Source of the DNA: Planctomycetota bacterium
GTDB lineage: Bacteria; Planctomycetota; SZUA-567
Assembly: GCA_031270145.1 (NCBI GenBank)
Contig: JAISYD010000171.1
Location: 1-32,344, forward strand
DNA: 32,344 nucleotides
Reading direction: 5' to 3'
The translations under genes were made by a program, and so were the position numbers. Positions 1 to 7,743 of the stretch are shown one piece after another. Under the pieces are notes generated by a model. That model searched no databases, was not told the DNA's origin, and saw only the letters and a program-made list of their open reading frames with translations. How positions within the stretch are numbered: the first letter of the stretch is position 1; the number at the start of each line of letters is the position of its first letter.

Positions 1-462
1 GTGCCCCTGTTCATAATGTTCCGCCAGTTCCGCATGGTCGACACCTACACCTCGCTCATTCTCAGCCATCTCCTGGTGGGGCTACCCTTCATCGTCTGGG
101 TAATGGTGCCGTTTTTCGAATCCATTCCGAAGGATTTGATCGACGCGGCCAGGGTCGATGGCTGCAGCGTTTTCAAGACCTTTATCCGGATCATCCTCCC
201 CATCTCCATGCCGGGCGTGGTGACGGGCGGCATCCTCGCCTTCATCTTTTCCTGGAACAACTTCATGTTTTCGATAGTGCTGGCCTCAAATCGCACCAAA
301 ACGGTCCCGGTGGCCGTTTTCAACTTCATCGCCTACGCCCAAATCGACTGGGGCGGGCTGATGGCGGCGGCGGTGATCATAACCGTCCCGGTCTTGTTCA
401 TCACCATCATCACCCAGAAATACGTCATCCGCGGCCTGACCGCCGGGGCGGTCAAGGGTTGA
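1..462 (+). CDS. Carbohydrate ABC transporter permease, MalG type (5' end outside window)
   Basis: Inner-membrane permease subunit of a sugar importer of the MalG/binding-protein-dependent transport family. The visible 153 residues hold several hydrophobic segments. They also hold the cytoplasmic EAA loop that docks on the ATPase (DAARVDGCSVFKTFIRIILP, about residues 48-67), followed by a conserved G-rich helix. The C-terminus (YVIRGLTAGAVKG) is typical of the family, so the 3' end is complete. MalG proteins are usually about 270-300 residues, so roughly the first half lies upstream of the window; the GTG at base 1 is an internal codon, not a proposed start. The substrate cannot be told from the permease alone. 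A separate promoter follows directly, so this is probably the last gene of its operon. Confidence 0.9.
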   Translation: MPLFIMFRQFRMVDTYTSLILSHLLVGLPFIVWVMVPFFESIPKDLIDAARVDGCSVFKTFIRIILPISMPGVVTGGILAFIFSWNNFMFSIVLASNRTKTVPVAVFNFIAYAQIDWGGLMAAAVIITVPVLFITIITQKYVIRGLTAGAVKG

Positions 463-511
463 GGCCTGGACCTCCGCCTCCCCGCACGCATAACCGGCGT
501 TGGCCGCCGGG

Positions 512-540
512 TTGATATTGATGGAGACGCGGCGTATAAT
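512..540 (+). promoter_or_regulatory. Sigma-70-type promoter for the FHA-domain gene
   Basis: TTGATA at 512-517 and TATAAT at 535-540 are separated by 17 bp, close to the ideal housekeeping promoter. Transcription would start near 547, which favours the ATG at 593 over starts at or before 521 for the following gene and separates it from the upstream ABC permease. Confidence 0.7.
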
Positions 541-592
541 AAGTCCCGGTCCGGAGCCTTGCCCAAAAGGCGGCCCGGCGCAGGTGGAGCGG

Positions 593-3508
593 ATGGACGG
601 CCAGGCGGGGGAGACGGAAGGCGGCATGGGCACGGCGGGATTGATCGTCATGATCGGCGAAAAGGATAAATTGATTGAAATACCGGATGGCAAGCTGCTT
701 TTCGCCGGCCGCCTGTCGGAATGCGACATCTGCCTGCCCTCCCCGATGGCAAGCCGCCGCCATGCCGTGTTCATCGGCCGGAACGGCGAATACGGCCTGA
801 AGGACATGGACTCGGCCAACGGAACCATGCTGAACGGCAAACGCATCACCCAAGCCATGCGCCTGTATGACGGCGACGTCATCCAGATAGCCGGCTTCAC
901 CATAAAGTTCAAGAGAAAACTTCCGGCCGAGGCCCCAAGGACGGCCGCGAACCGCTTGCCGCGCCACACCAAGGCGTTCCTGCACCTTGACGACAACCAA
1001 CAACCAAGGGATGGGCAGACGGAGCAAGCCGCAGCCGGCGATTCAACCCCGAAGAAGGCGACCGACATGATTCCCGCCGGTTCCGGCCGATACAAGTCCG
1101 ATCCGGAAATCCCGAAGCAAACGTTTGAGCCTGAAACGCCGCCGCTCGCTCCGATCCAGGCCGAATCGCAACCGCCCCCTCCGGCGCCTCCCCCGAAGCC
1201 GGCCCCACCGCCACCGGAAACGCCGCTGTTCGCCGACGACATCCAGGATGACAGCGAGGAGCATGACGACAACGCCTTCCAAATTGAGGCGGCGGCGGAC
1301 GATTCCGCCGACGACGCCCTTGCCGCCATCAATAAAGCCGCCGTCGAGGCCAACCTGGTTGGCGAATTCGTCCCGGAAACGGATGATCCCCCGGCCGGCG
1401 GCGACGAAAGGGCGGAACCGGCGGCCGCCGCCCAGGCGGGAATGGAAACGGGGCCGAAATCCATACCCGTCGGCGCGGATATGCGCCAGGCGATAGAGGC
1501 CAGGCTCCAATTGTATGCCTTCTTCGGGAAAATGCGGCTGGAACGGGCCAACATCCTCGCCAAAAACCCGAACTTGTCGGATCCGGTCAAGGCCGAATTC
1601 GCCCGCCAGGATCGAGAGCTTGACAAAATCCCCACTCCCGATCAGGCCGACGGCATGATTGAAAAACGCCTGGCGAAACAGGCGGATTTGCTCCGGCGCA
1701 TCGCCGAGGCGGAAAAGAATGGCGAGCAACCGCCGCCCAAACCGTCCAAGGCCATGCAGAACGCCGAACAAATGGCGATAAGCCAATGGCGGTTCTGCTC
1801 CCAATCCGGCCGCGAGGCGTTGCCCGGCGTTTATCGCGCCTGCCTCCAGCTCATGGAGGACGAGCCGCTGACGCCGCTGCTCCGGGCGGCGGGCCAGGAT
1901 CCGCTCATCCTCATGGGAGGCGGCGCCTACCACTTGGCGTTGGAGGCGTTGCTGGAGGAAACCAAGGGCGATATCCAACTCAACCGGGCCAAGCTAGCCA
2001 AATTGCCAGATCCCGCCGGCAACCAGAGGAAAAAAGCCAAAGCCGCCGCGGCGGACGACGATGACGACGATATGCCGACCGAGAGCCGGGAGGGGTTGCT
2101 GCAAATCTATGAGCGACTGACCCAGCGCTGCGCCTGGCTGGCGCAGGAAACAGCCTTCATGGAAAAGACGCTGATCCAGGAGTTCTGGCGCGTCTACAAC
2201 GAGCTAGCCCAAATCCACCTCCCCCGCCACGAGGAAATGCCCATGCCGATCCGGGCCTACCTCCGCCACGGCGCCATCGGCTTCAAGAGCTGGTGGATGC
2301 GGGCGGAAACGCGGGATCACCTGATCAAAAACTGCTCGGAGGACATAATCCACCATTTGAAGGTGAGCAAGGCGGTAACCAACGTTATTTACGCCGACGA
2401 ATACCTGGCGGCGGTGGCGAACCTGGAATGCACCCCCGCCATGGACGAGAACCTAGAGATCAACGAGCGCAACTCTCCCAACTGGAAGGCCGACAAGGCG
2501 CTCCGGAAACTCATCAACGCCCGCTCCCAATCCGCCCTCATGGAGGAATTGGTCGGTTCCCTGAACGAGCGAGTGGACAAACTGAACGTCGCCGGGTCGG
2601 CTGTCGACGAGCGGCTGGGCAAGTTGCTTCCCGGGTTGAAGGACTTCAAAAAATTGAAGAACGAACTCGGCATGCAACGCCAGGCGTTGAAAGTGGAGGC
2701 GACCAAGCTCGCCAACCTGGCAAGCAAAATAACCAACGAGACGCTGGCCAAATTCAAGGAGGCGGAAAAGGAAACGGACGAGCGCTTCGCCTCGGGGGAA
2801 CTGCCGAAGCCCACGACGGAGTTCCTCATCCGCCGCGAATGCGAAGCGGTCCACAAAATCGCCCGTCTGCTCGCCAACCTGAAGGAGCGCTTCATGCCGT
2901 TGGCGCTCAGGGACAATTTCGCGGTGGGCACCGACGCGGTGAACGACCGCACATCCATCCTGGCGGAGTTCGCCGAGATGGAGCGGCGGGATCCGTCGGT
3001 CTTCCTGGAAAACATCGTGCCGTCGAAGAAGAAAGCGTCCCGGGTGGACATCAGGATCAGCCCGGCCATCGTCCTCCTCCCGGCCGCCGGGATGCTGGCC
3101 TATTCCTGGAGTCCGCGGGTCAAGCCCGAGGACGGCAGACTGGCCCTGCCCACCTGCTTCATCCGCCGGCGCATCCGGGAGCGCCAGATCACCTACCTCC
3201 TGTCCGACTTCCGCTGGGACACCTCCAAAGCCGCGGCCGGCATGGACGTGATGACCTCCGACACCATCGTCGCCGCCTTCATGTCCGTGCGTTGGGATTG
3301 GCGCAAGCGATCAAAGGAAGGCAGGGAAAAGGGGCTCATCTACAACGAGCAGAACGACCGCACCAACTGGCGGCGCGTCTACGAGGCCTATATCCAAACC
3401 GCAGACGATGCCGGCAAAAAACTCTTCAACCGCAATTACGATTTCTACGAACGCATCATCGGCAAATATTTTGATCTTCCCGAAGGCGTGACGCTGCTGA
3501 AAAAATGA
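593..3508 (+). CDS. Large FHA-domain protein of unknown function
   Basis: A 971-residue protein starting at ATG 593, preceded by AGGTGG; an ATG at 626 is the alternative, and starts before about 547 lie upstream of the promoter. Residues about 12-105 form a forkhead-associated (FHA) phosphothreonine-binding domain: GRLSECDICLPSPMASRRHA carries the GR and SRRH signature, followed by NGTMLNG. A long Pro/Ala/acidic low-complexity linker follows (about 160-290). The rest is a mostly helical, charged region of about 650 residues with coiled-coil character in the middle. Its C-terminal section is rich in Trp, Arg and Tyr. I see no signal peptide, kinase or nuclease motif. It is alone on its strand, convergent with the FlhB-like gene. 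FHA domains suggest regulation by Ser/Thr phosphorylation; the job of the large C-terminal part is not recognisable. Confidence 0.8.
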   Translation: MDGQAGETEGGMGTAGLIVMIGEKDKLIEIPDGKLLFAGRLSECDICLPSPMASRRHAVFIGRNGEYGLKDMDSANGTMLNGKRITQAMRLYDGDVIQIAGFTIKFKRKLPAEAPRTAANRLPRHTKAFLHLDDNQQPRDGQTEQAAAGDSTPKKATDMIPAGSGRYKSDPEIPKQTFEPETPPLAPIQAESQPPPPAPPPKPAPPPPETPLFADDIQDDSEEHDDNAFQIEAAADDSADDALAAINKAAVEANLVGEFVPETDDPPAGGDERAEPAAAAQAGMETGPKSIPVGADMRQAIEARLQLYAFFGKMRLERANILAKNPNLSDPVKAEFARQDRELDKIPTPDQADGMIEKRLAKQADLLRRIAEAEKNGEQPPPKPSKAMQNAEQMAISQWRFCSQSGREALPGVYRACLQLMEDEPLTPLLRAAGQDPLILMGGGAYHLALEALLEETKGDIQLNRAKLAKLPDPAGNQRKKAKAAAADDDDDDMPTESREGLLQIYERLTQRCAWLAQETAFMEKTLIQEFWRVYNELAQIHLPRHEEMPMPIRAYLRHGAIGFKSWWMRAETRDHLIKNCSEDIIHHLKVSKAVTNVIYADEYLAAVANLECTPAMDENLEINERNSPNWKADKALRKLINARSQSALMEELVGSLNERVDKLNVAGSAVDERLGKLLPGLKDFKKLKNELGMQRQALKVEATKLANLASKITNETLAKFKEAEKETDERFASGELPKPTTEFLIRRECEAVHKIARLLANLKERFMPLALRDNFAVGTDAVNDRTSILAEFAEMERRDPSVFLENIVPSKKKASRVDIRISPAIVLLPAAGMLAYSWSPRVKPEDGRLALPTCFIRRRIRERQITYLLSDFRWDTSKAAAGMDVMTSDTIVAAFMSVRWDWRKRSKEGREKGLIYNEQNDRTNWRRVYEAYIQTADDAGKKLFNRNYDFYERIIGKYFDLPEGVTLLKK

Positions 3509-3549
3509 TCCGTTTCCCCGGAGGGGCGGCGGCGTGGCGGGAGACCTCA

Positions 3550-3840
3550 TCATCCCATCTTGGCGTAACGCTGGTTCTGCCGGTAGACGAAGGCCAGCAC
3601 CTCGGCCACGGCCGGATAGAGATCGCTAGGGATTAGCGAGCCGGTGTCCAGCTTGGCCAGGATTTCCACCAAGTCGGGATCCTCGCGAACGGGGATATTG
3701 TTCCGCCTGGCAAGATCGAGGATTCTCTCCGCCACCAACCCCCGTCCCTTGGCGAGTACGCGGGGGGCGGCCTCCTTGTCCTCGTCGTAGCGCAAGGCGA
3801 TGGCCAACTGACGCTTGGAGGGAGGGTTTTTCTCCGGCAT
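3550..3840 (-). CDS. Orphan FlhB/SctU C-terminal-domain protein (FhlB-like)
   Basis: A 96-residue protein matching the cytoplasmic C-terminal domain of the export switch protein FlhB/SctU. It shows AIALRYDEDKEAAPRVLAKG, then GLVAERILDLARRNNIPVREDPDLVEIL and a C-terminal helical AVAEVLAFVY segment. It has no membrane part. The autocleavage motif NPTH, which would precede this stretch in FlhB, is absent; the protein begins just after it. Stand-alone copies of this domain (FhlB) accompany flagellar systems in several phyla and can partly replace FlhB-CC in enterics. It lies 77 bp downstream of the CheX-like gene on the same strand, and the two may be co-transcribed. It is probably a flagellar or T3SS specificity accessory; which system it serves cannot be seen here. 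Confidence 0.8.
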   Translation of the reverse strand: MPEKNPPSKRQLAIALRYDEDKEAAPRVLAKGRGLVAERILDLARRNNIPVREDPDLVEILAKLDTGSLIPSDLYPAVAEVLAFVYRQNQRYAKMG

Positions 3841-3917
3841 GGCGGTTCCCCGACCGGTTCGTCCGCCCCGGCCGGGGCCTCGGGGTGGGGCAAATGACCA
3901 ACGGATGGATTAACCGA

Positions 3918-4436
3918 CTAGATCTTCATCAGGGAAAGATTTACCGAAAAAGTGCCGATTTCGCCCATTTTGATGGGTATTTCCGGTAGGCCGAATTCCA
4001 CCGAAACCGAAGTCATGCCCCGATAGTGGTTGATGGAAAAGCTGTTGCCGACAATGACCGAAGGGACGCTGATGCGGTCGAAGCGGTATTCGCTGGCGGA
4101 AAGGGCGGCCTTGATGCCGCCGGCCATGATGTTGGCGATTTCGCAAAGGCCATCCAGAGTCTGGTTGTCGAGGGTGGTGAAAGTTTCCCCCACCATCCGG
4201 CCAGCCATGAAACAGGCAACCGAGTCGGTGGTGTTGATAATCATGGATCCGCTGATGGGCCCCACAAAGCCGATAATGGCCGAGACATTGCCGCCGGAGC
4301 GGAGCAATTTGGAAAGACCTATGGCCTCGGGCTTCAGGCCAGCCATCATCAGGCCATCCCGCGTGCATTTGACAATCACGCTGAACAGTTGCTCGTCGAT
4401 TTTCAACAGGCTGGGCAAGCTGAATTGCGTGGACAT
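3918..4436 (-). CDS. CheX-like chemotaxis phosphatase family protein
   Basis: A 172-residue protein of the CheC/CheX fold, which dephosphorylates CheY-P in chemotaxis. The family signature is visible in LCEIANIMAGGIKAAL (about residues 95-110), where the Glu and Asn of E-x2-N are the residues used for phosphatase activity in CheX. An upstream SMIINTTDSVACFMAGRMVG strand-helix also fits. The start at 4436 is chosen because CGGGAG lies 6 bp before this ATG; a frame extension up to 4529 would run through the promoter at 4477-4505. It sits upstream of the FlhB-like gene on the same strand. No other chemotaxis gene is in the window, so the partner CheY must be elsewhere, or the protein serves another response regulator. 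Confidence 0.75.
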   Translation of the reverse strand: MSTQFSLPSLLKIDEQLFSVIVKCTRDGLMMAGLKPEAIGLSKLLRSGGNVSAIIGFVGPISGSMIINTTDSVACFMAGRMVGETFTTLDNQTLDGLCEIANIMAGGIKAALSASEYRFDRISVPSVIVGNSFSINHYRGMTSVSVEFGLPEIPIKMGEIGTFSVNLSLMKI

Positions 4437-4476
4437 GGGTTTCTCCCGAGGAATCGAAAATCCTTTTTGCGCGTCA

Positions 4477-4505
4477 AGACTAACGCCAGCGTCCGACGCC
4501 GTCAA
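4477..4505 (-). promoter_or_regulatory. Putative sigma-70 promoter for the CheX-like gene
   Basis: On the minus strand TTGACG (4505-4500) and TAGTCT (4482-4477) are 17 bp apart. The -35 is 5/6 to consensus and the -10 is weaker. It lies 40 bp before the ATG at 4436 and after the cyclophilin-FKBP gene ends. Confidence 0.45.
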
Positions 4506-4551
4506 GGGAAAAAGGCGGCGGTCAGCCAAAAAACGGCTATTCCGGGACGGC

Positions 4552-5592
4552 TTATTTCAAACGCTCGACCTCGAAATAAAGGGTGGCGTTAGGAGGGATG
4601 ACGCCGCCGGCGCCTCGTTCGCCGTACCCCAGGCCGGGCGGAACGATCAGCGCCCGCTTTTCGCCCACCGTCATTTGGGAAAGGGCCTCGTCCCAGCCTT
4701 TTATGACCTCGTTCCTCCCCACCTTGAAAGAAAAGGGGCCGCGCCCGATCGAACTGTCGAAAATCCGGCCGTCCATGAAGCGACCGGTGTATTCGGCGTC
4801 CACGGTCTGCCCCGGGCGCGGCTTCTTGCCCGAACCCTCTCGCAAAACCACGTATTTGAGCCCGCTCATCGAGGTTTTCGCCTCTTTTTCCCGGGCGCGA
4901 ATGGTGTCCGCATAGTCGCCCTCCGAACTCTTGGCGGCGGAACCGGCGGAGCCGCCCCGGGCGTTCTCCTTTTGCAGTTGTTCGAAAAGGTCCTGATCCG
5001 GCTGGAAGGCCTCGGCCGCCGGACCAATCCGGATTATCCGCACTTGGCGCATGACGTCGCCCTTGGCGATGGCGTTCACCACATCCTGGCCGAAAACCAC
5101 TTTTCCGAAGACGGTATGCTTGCCGTCGAGATGCGGGGTGGGGACATGGGTGATAAAGAACTGGCTGCCATTGGTGTCGGGACCGGCATTAGCCATGGAG
5201 AGGATACCGGGCGAGTCGTGCCGCAAGCCAGGGCGGATTTCGTCGGCGAAGCGGTAGCCCGGCCCTCCGGTCCCGGTTCCGGTGGGATCGCCGCCCTGGA
5301 TCATGAACGAATCTATAACCCGGTGGAAGGCGATTCCGTCATAAAATGGTTGGCCATTCCTGGTCCGGGTGGACAGTTTCCCCTCAGCCAACCCGACGAA
5401 ATTGGCCACCGTCATGGGCGTTTCCTCGAAGAACAGCCGGCAGACGATTACGCCCTTGCTGGTATCGAAGCTGGCGTAAAGCCCTGGCGGCAATTCACCG
5501 GCCGCCGCCGGAACGGCGAAGACGGCGAAAAGCTGGACCATGCCGACGAGGGAGGCGACGGAGACAATGTTGGCGAGGATTGGCCGGTTCAT
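4552..5592 (-). CDS. Secreted cyclophilin-FKBP fusion peptidyl-prolyl isomerase
   Basis: A 346-residue protein with two proline isomerase domains. Residues 1-31 are a Sec signal peptide (hydrophobic core, then AVPAAAG). Residues about 38-195 are a cyclophilin with FHRVIDSFMIQGGDPTGTG and GSQFFIT, which carry the active-site Arg, Gln and Phe. A charged linker follows (about 200-240). Residues about 245-346 are an FKBP domain: EYTGRFMDGRIFDSS, then VIKGWDEALSQM, GEKRALIVPPGLGYG and IPPNATLYFEVE, all typical of the FK506-binding pocket. It should act in the periplasm on protein folding. AAAGGA lies before the ATG, and a strong promoter lies just upstream. Each domain looks intact; the fusion of two unrelated isomerase folds is uncommon but known. 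Confidence 0.92.
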   Translation of the reverse strand: MNRPILANIVSVASLVGMVQLFAVFAVPAAAGELPPGLYASFDTSKGVIVCRLFFEETPMTVANFVGLAEGKLSTRTRNGQPFYDGIAFHRVIDSFMIQGGDPTGTGTGGPGYRFADEIRPGLRHDSPGILSMANAGPDTNGSQFFITHVPTPHLDGKHTVFGKVVFGQDVVNAIAKGDVMRQVRIIRIGPAAEAFQPDQDLFEQLQKENARGGSAGSAAKSSEGDYADTIRAREKEAKTSMSGLKYVVLREGSGKKPRPGQTVDAEYTGRFMDGRIFDSSIGRGPFSFKVGRNEVIKGWDEALSQMTVGEKRALIVPPGLGYGERGAGGVIPPNATLYFEVERLK

Positions 5593-5631
5593 AGCGTTCC
5601 TTTGCGAAAATTAAGTCCATCAACGCGATCC

Positions 5632-5660
5632 ATTATATCGCGCCGCCGGGAATTTGGCAA
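5632..5660 (-). promoter_or_regulatory. Sigma-70 promoter for the cyclophilin-FKBP gene
   Basis: On the minus strand TTGCCA (5660-5655) and a perfect TATAAT (5637-5632) are spaced 17 bp, about 40 bp before the ATG at 5592. Confidence 0.7.
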
Positions 5661-5694
5661 GAGTGAAGCGGCGGTCGAGGGGATTTTGAAAATC

Positions 5695-5724
5695 TGGACG
5701 GTTCAAAGCCACATCCGGTATAAT
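5695..5724 (+). promoter_or_regulatory. Putative promoter for the Nudix gene
   Basis: A perfect TATAAT lies at 5719-5724 on the plus strand with a weak -35 TGGACG at 5695-5700 (18 bp spacer). It is 48 bp upstream of the Nudix ATG at 5772 and divergent from the isomerase promoter. Confidence 0.45.
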
Positions 5725-5771
5725 CGGCGAATGGCCTTTTTGCCTGGAGGAACAATGGGAGGGAGGGAATC

Positions 5772-6242
5772 ATGCCACGCATCCGCCACGCCGCGCGAAT
5801 ACTTATTTTCGATCCGGCTGATCGCCTGCTCCTGCTCCGCTTCGATTACACAACCGGCCCCCTGGCCAGAACCGGCTACTGGGGCGTGCCGGGCGGCGGG
5901 GTGGAAGAAGGGGAATCCCTTGCCGCCGCCGCCGTCCGCGAACTCAGCGAGGAGACAGGCATCCAGGCCGAGCGCCTGGAACCGACGGCAGCCGAAAGCT
6001 CATATCCATTCCGCCTGTCCAGCGGCGAGGAGGTAACGGCGGCGGATCATTATTTTCTGCTGAGATTGCCGAAAACGCCTGAATTGTCGAGGGAGGGGCT
6101 CACCCTGGAGGAACGCGAAAATTTGACTGGATCCCGCTGGTGGATGGCGGCCGAACTGCGGGCCGGCGCCAAGGATATCGTTCCGGGCGATTTGCCGGAG
6201 ATACTGGCCCGGACGGGCATCATCGACGCCGACTCAGGCTGA
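5772..6242 (+). CDS. Nudix hydrolase
   Basis: A 156-residue member of the Nudix superfamily, which hydrolyses nucleoside diphosphates linked to another moiety. The Nudix box is complete at residues 42-64: G, five residues, E48, seven residues, then RELSEETGI, giving G-x5-E-x7-REUxEExGU with the metal-binding glutamates E57, E60 and E61. The start is preceded by an excellent GGGAGGG five bases before the ATG. The C-terminal half (WWMAAELRAG) fits the substrate-side strands of the fold, but the substrate cannot be deduced. It overlaps the 3' end of the small HicB-like gene by 9 bp, tail to tail. Confidence 0.93.
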   Translation: MPRIRHAARILIFDPADRLLLLRFDYTTGPLARTGYWGVPGGGVEEGESLAAAAVRELSEETGIQAERLEPTAAESSYPFRLSSGEEVTAADHYFLLRLPKTPELSREGLTLEERENLTGSRWWMAAELRAGAKDIVPGDLPEILARTGIIDADSG

Positions 6243-6446
6243 AAGCGAAACCACCCGTCCGTCCGGGAAAAGAAAATCCAGGTAATCCGGCCGGCTGCCC
6301 CGATCAAAGGAATGGATGACGCTGTCGCGGATGGCCCGGGTGGTTTCGATCCAATTGCAACCCTCGGCATAGGCGGCCCACTCCAGGCCGTGTACCATGA
6401 AGCAATCGTACTCTCCCCGGTTAACCAGAAAAGATAGACGGCGCAT
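6234..6446 (-). CDS. HicB-like orphan antitoxin family protein
   Basis: A 70-residue protein with the layout of short HicB-type antitoxin proteins: an N-terminal strand (MRRLSFLVNRGEYDCFMVHG), a helix with TRAIRDSVIHSFD, and a C-terminal DYLDFLFPDG strand. The family is often annotated in genomes as a spurious oxoisovalerate dehydrogenase subunit. The start is well supported by AGGAG seven bases before the ATG. In a usual hicBA pair a HicA toxin would follow, but here the gene ends inside the convergent Nudix gene and no HicA is present, so it is an orphan or solitary regulator. The assignment rests on pattern memory of the family. Confidence 0.55.
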   Translation of the reverse strand: MRRLSFLVNRGEYDCFMVHGLEWAAYAEGCNWIETTRAIRDSVIHSFDRGSRPDYLDFLFPDGRVVSLSA

Positions 6447-6567
6447 GGCTTTCTCCTTTTAGGCATCGCTTCTCGAACATTCCCTCAACCTTTTTATCGG
6501 ATGGCAGCGTAAAAACTTGAACGCGGGGGGAACGGCGGCGGGAGGAGGTCCGGGGCCGGCCGCCGCG

Positions 6568-7743
6568 TCAGCCCAGCCCCAGCAACCGGGCCAGAAGGCC
6601 GGCCGGGCGGATGTCCATACCGCCCAGGGGGCACAATTCATGGCAGCAATAGCACCGGATGCAATCGAGGTCGACCACGGCCGGACGCCCGCCGGCCAGG
6701 CGAATCGCCTTGGCCGGACAGATGTCCCGGCAATGGCCGCAACCGTTGCAAAGAGCATTCGGCAAGGGGGCGGGCGCGATGCCCGAACGAAGCCGGCGAG
6801 CCAGGAAAGGAAGGCGCCGCTCAACAAAGCCGCCGTGCATCTGGAGCGTTCGGAGTTCCGGGATATCCCAATCCGGCGGACGCAGGTCCGCCGGATTGGG
6901 TCCGGCCAGACGGAGATCCAGCCATTCGCGTGGACCATGCCCGATGGCCGCCGCCAAGGTGAAAAGTTTCTCCCGCTCCAAGCCCAGGACGTCCATGACC
7001 GCGGCGTCCACCGCCCAAGGGTCGGTCCCGGCGGCGAGAAAGCCGGCCGGGCGAGCCCGGCCGGCGGTGGGGCCCGCCCCGTCCATGCCGATCACGGCGT
7101 CGAGTATCGAGAGGGCCGGCCTGATCCTCGCAGCCGCCGCGTTCACAACCCGAGCGAAGAGGGGCCGGTCCCGGCCGGCCCGATAATGCCATTGCAGCTT
7201 GCGGGCTCCGGGAACGCCTCCGAAAAGGTTTTTCACCGCCAGGGTCAGTAGCATTTGGGAATGGGTCTTCAGCTTGGGGAGATTGACGACCGCGTCAGCC
7301 TCCAAAAGTTCCCGGGCCGCCTCCAAACGCGGGAAGGGTAGCTCCGGCGTGGCGATTCCCACCGGAGTGAACTCAATGATTTCCAGCCCCATTTCCTCCG
7401 CCGCCGCCGCATAACCGGCGGCGCGGGCGGCGGAGGAGGCCGAACCCACCCCCGGCGAATCGCCGATCGCCACCCGGCCGGCGCCGGCCTCAAGGGCGAG
7501 CCGCGCCGCGGCCCGGACAATTTCCGGATGCGTATTCACCGCCCGCTCGGGCGGCCGGCCCATGACCAGGTTGGGTTTCAACACCACTCGGCCGCCCCTG
7601 GGGATGAACGCCTCCATGCCTCCCAGCGGCGCCAGCAGACGACGCATCGCCGGCAAAACCGTATCCGGCCGGTAATCGCCGCAGGCCAGAAGGGACACCC
7701 GCGGCGCCCCGGCTCCGGCTTCAGCCACGTCCGGGGCTTCCAT
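6568..7743 (-). CDS. DUF362-family iron-sulfur protein
   Basis: A 391-residue protein of the DUF362 family. The N-terminal part has GGRVVLKPNLVMGRPPERAV followed by VAIGDSPGVG, the usual DUF362 core signatures, and a VNLPKLKTHSQMLLTLAVKN segment. The C-terminus carries a two-cluster ferredoxin domain: CNGCGHCRDICP and CIRCYCCHELCP (about residues 333-372), fitting two [4Fe-4S] clusters. The biochemical role of the family is poorly defined. The start overlaps the end of pgsA by 23 bp, so the two genes are translationally close and probably form an operon. The ATG at 7743 has no clear ribosome binding site, and GTG codons a few residues inside are alternatives. It is soluble and probably cytoplasmic. 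Confidence 0.85.
   Translation of the reverse strand: MEAPDVAEAGAGAPRVSLLACGDYRPDTVLPAMRRLLAPLGGMEAFIPRGGRVVLKPNLVMGRPPERAVNTHPEIVRAAARLALEAGAGRVAIGDSPGVGSASSAARAAGYAAAAEEMGLEIIEFTPVGIATPELPFPRLEAARELLEADAVVNLPKLKTHSQMLLTLAVKNLFGGVPGARKLQWHYRAGRDRPLFARVVNAAAARIRPALSILDAVIGMDGAGPTAGRARPAGFLAAGTDPWAVDAAVMDVLGLEREKLFTLAAAIGHGPREWLDLRLAGPNPADLRPPDWDIPELRTLQMHGGFVERRLPFLARRLRSGIAPAPLPNALCNGCGHCRDICPAKAIRLAGGRPAVVDLDCIRCYCCHELCPLGGMDIRPAGLLARLLGLG

Noticed and set aside
286..1635. A 449-codon open frame on the minus strand opposite the FHA gene
   Set aside because: It overlies a plus-strand frame with a clear FHA domain; its translation is low-complexity (Ser/Ala/Gly-rich) and shows no family motif. 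High GC produces such long antisense frames.
2293..3474. A 393-codon frame in another plus frame inside the FHA gene
   Set aside because: The translation is a Gly/Arg/Pro/Gln-rich shadow typical of an out-of-frame GC-rich gene.
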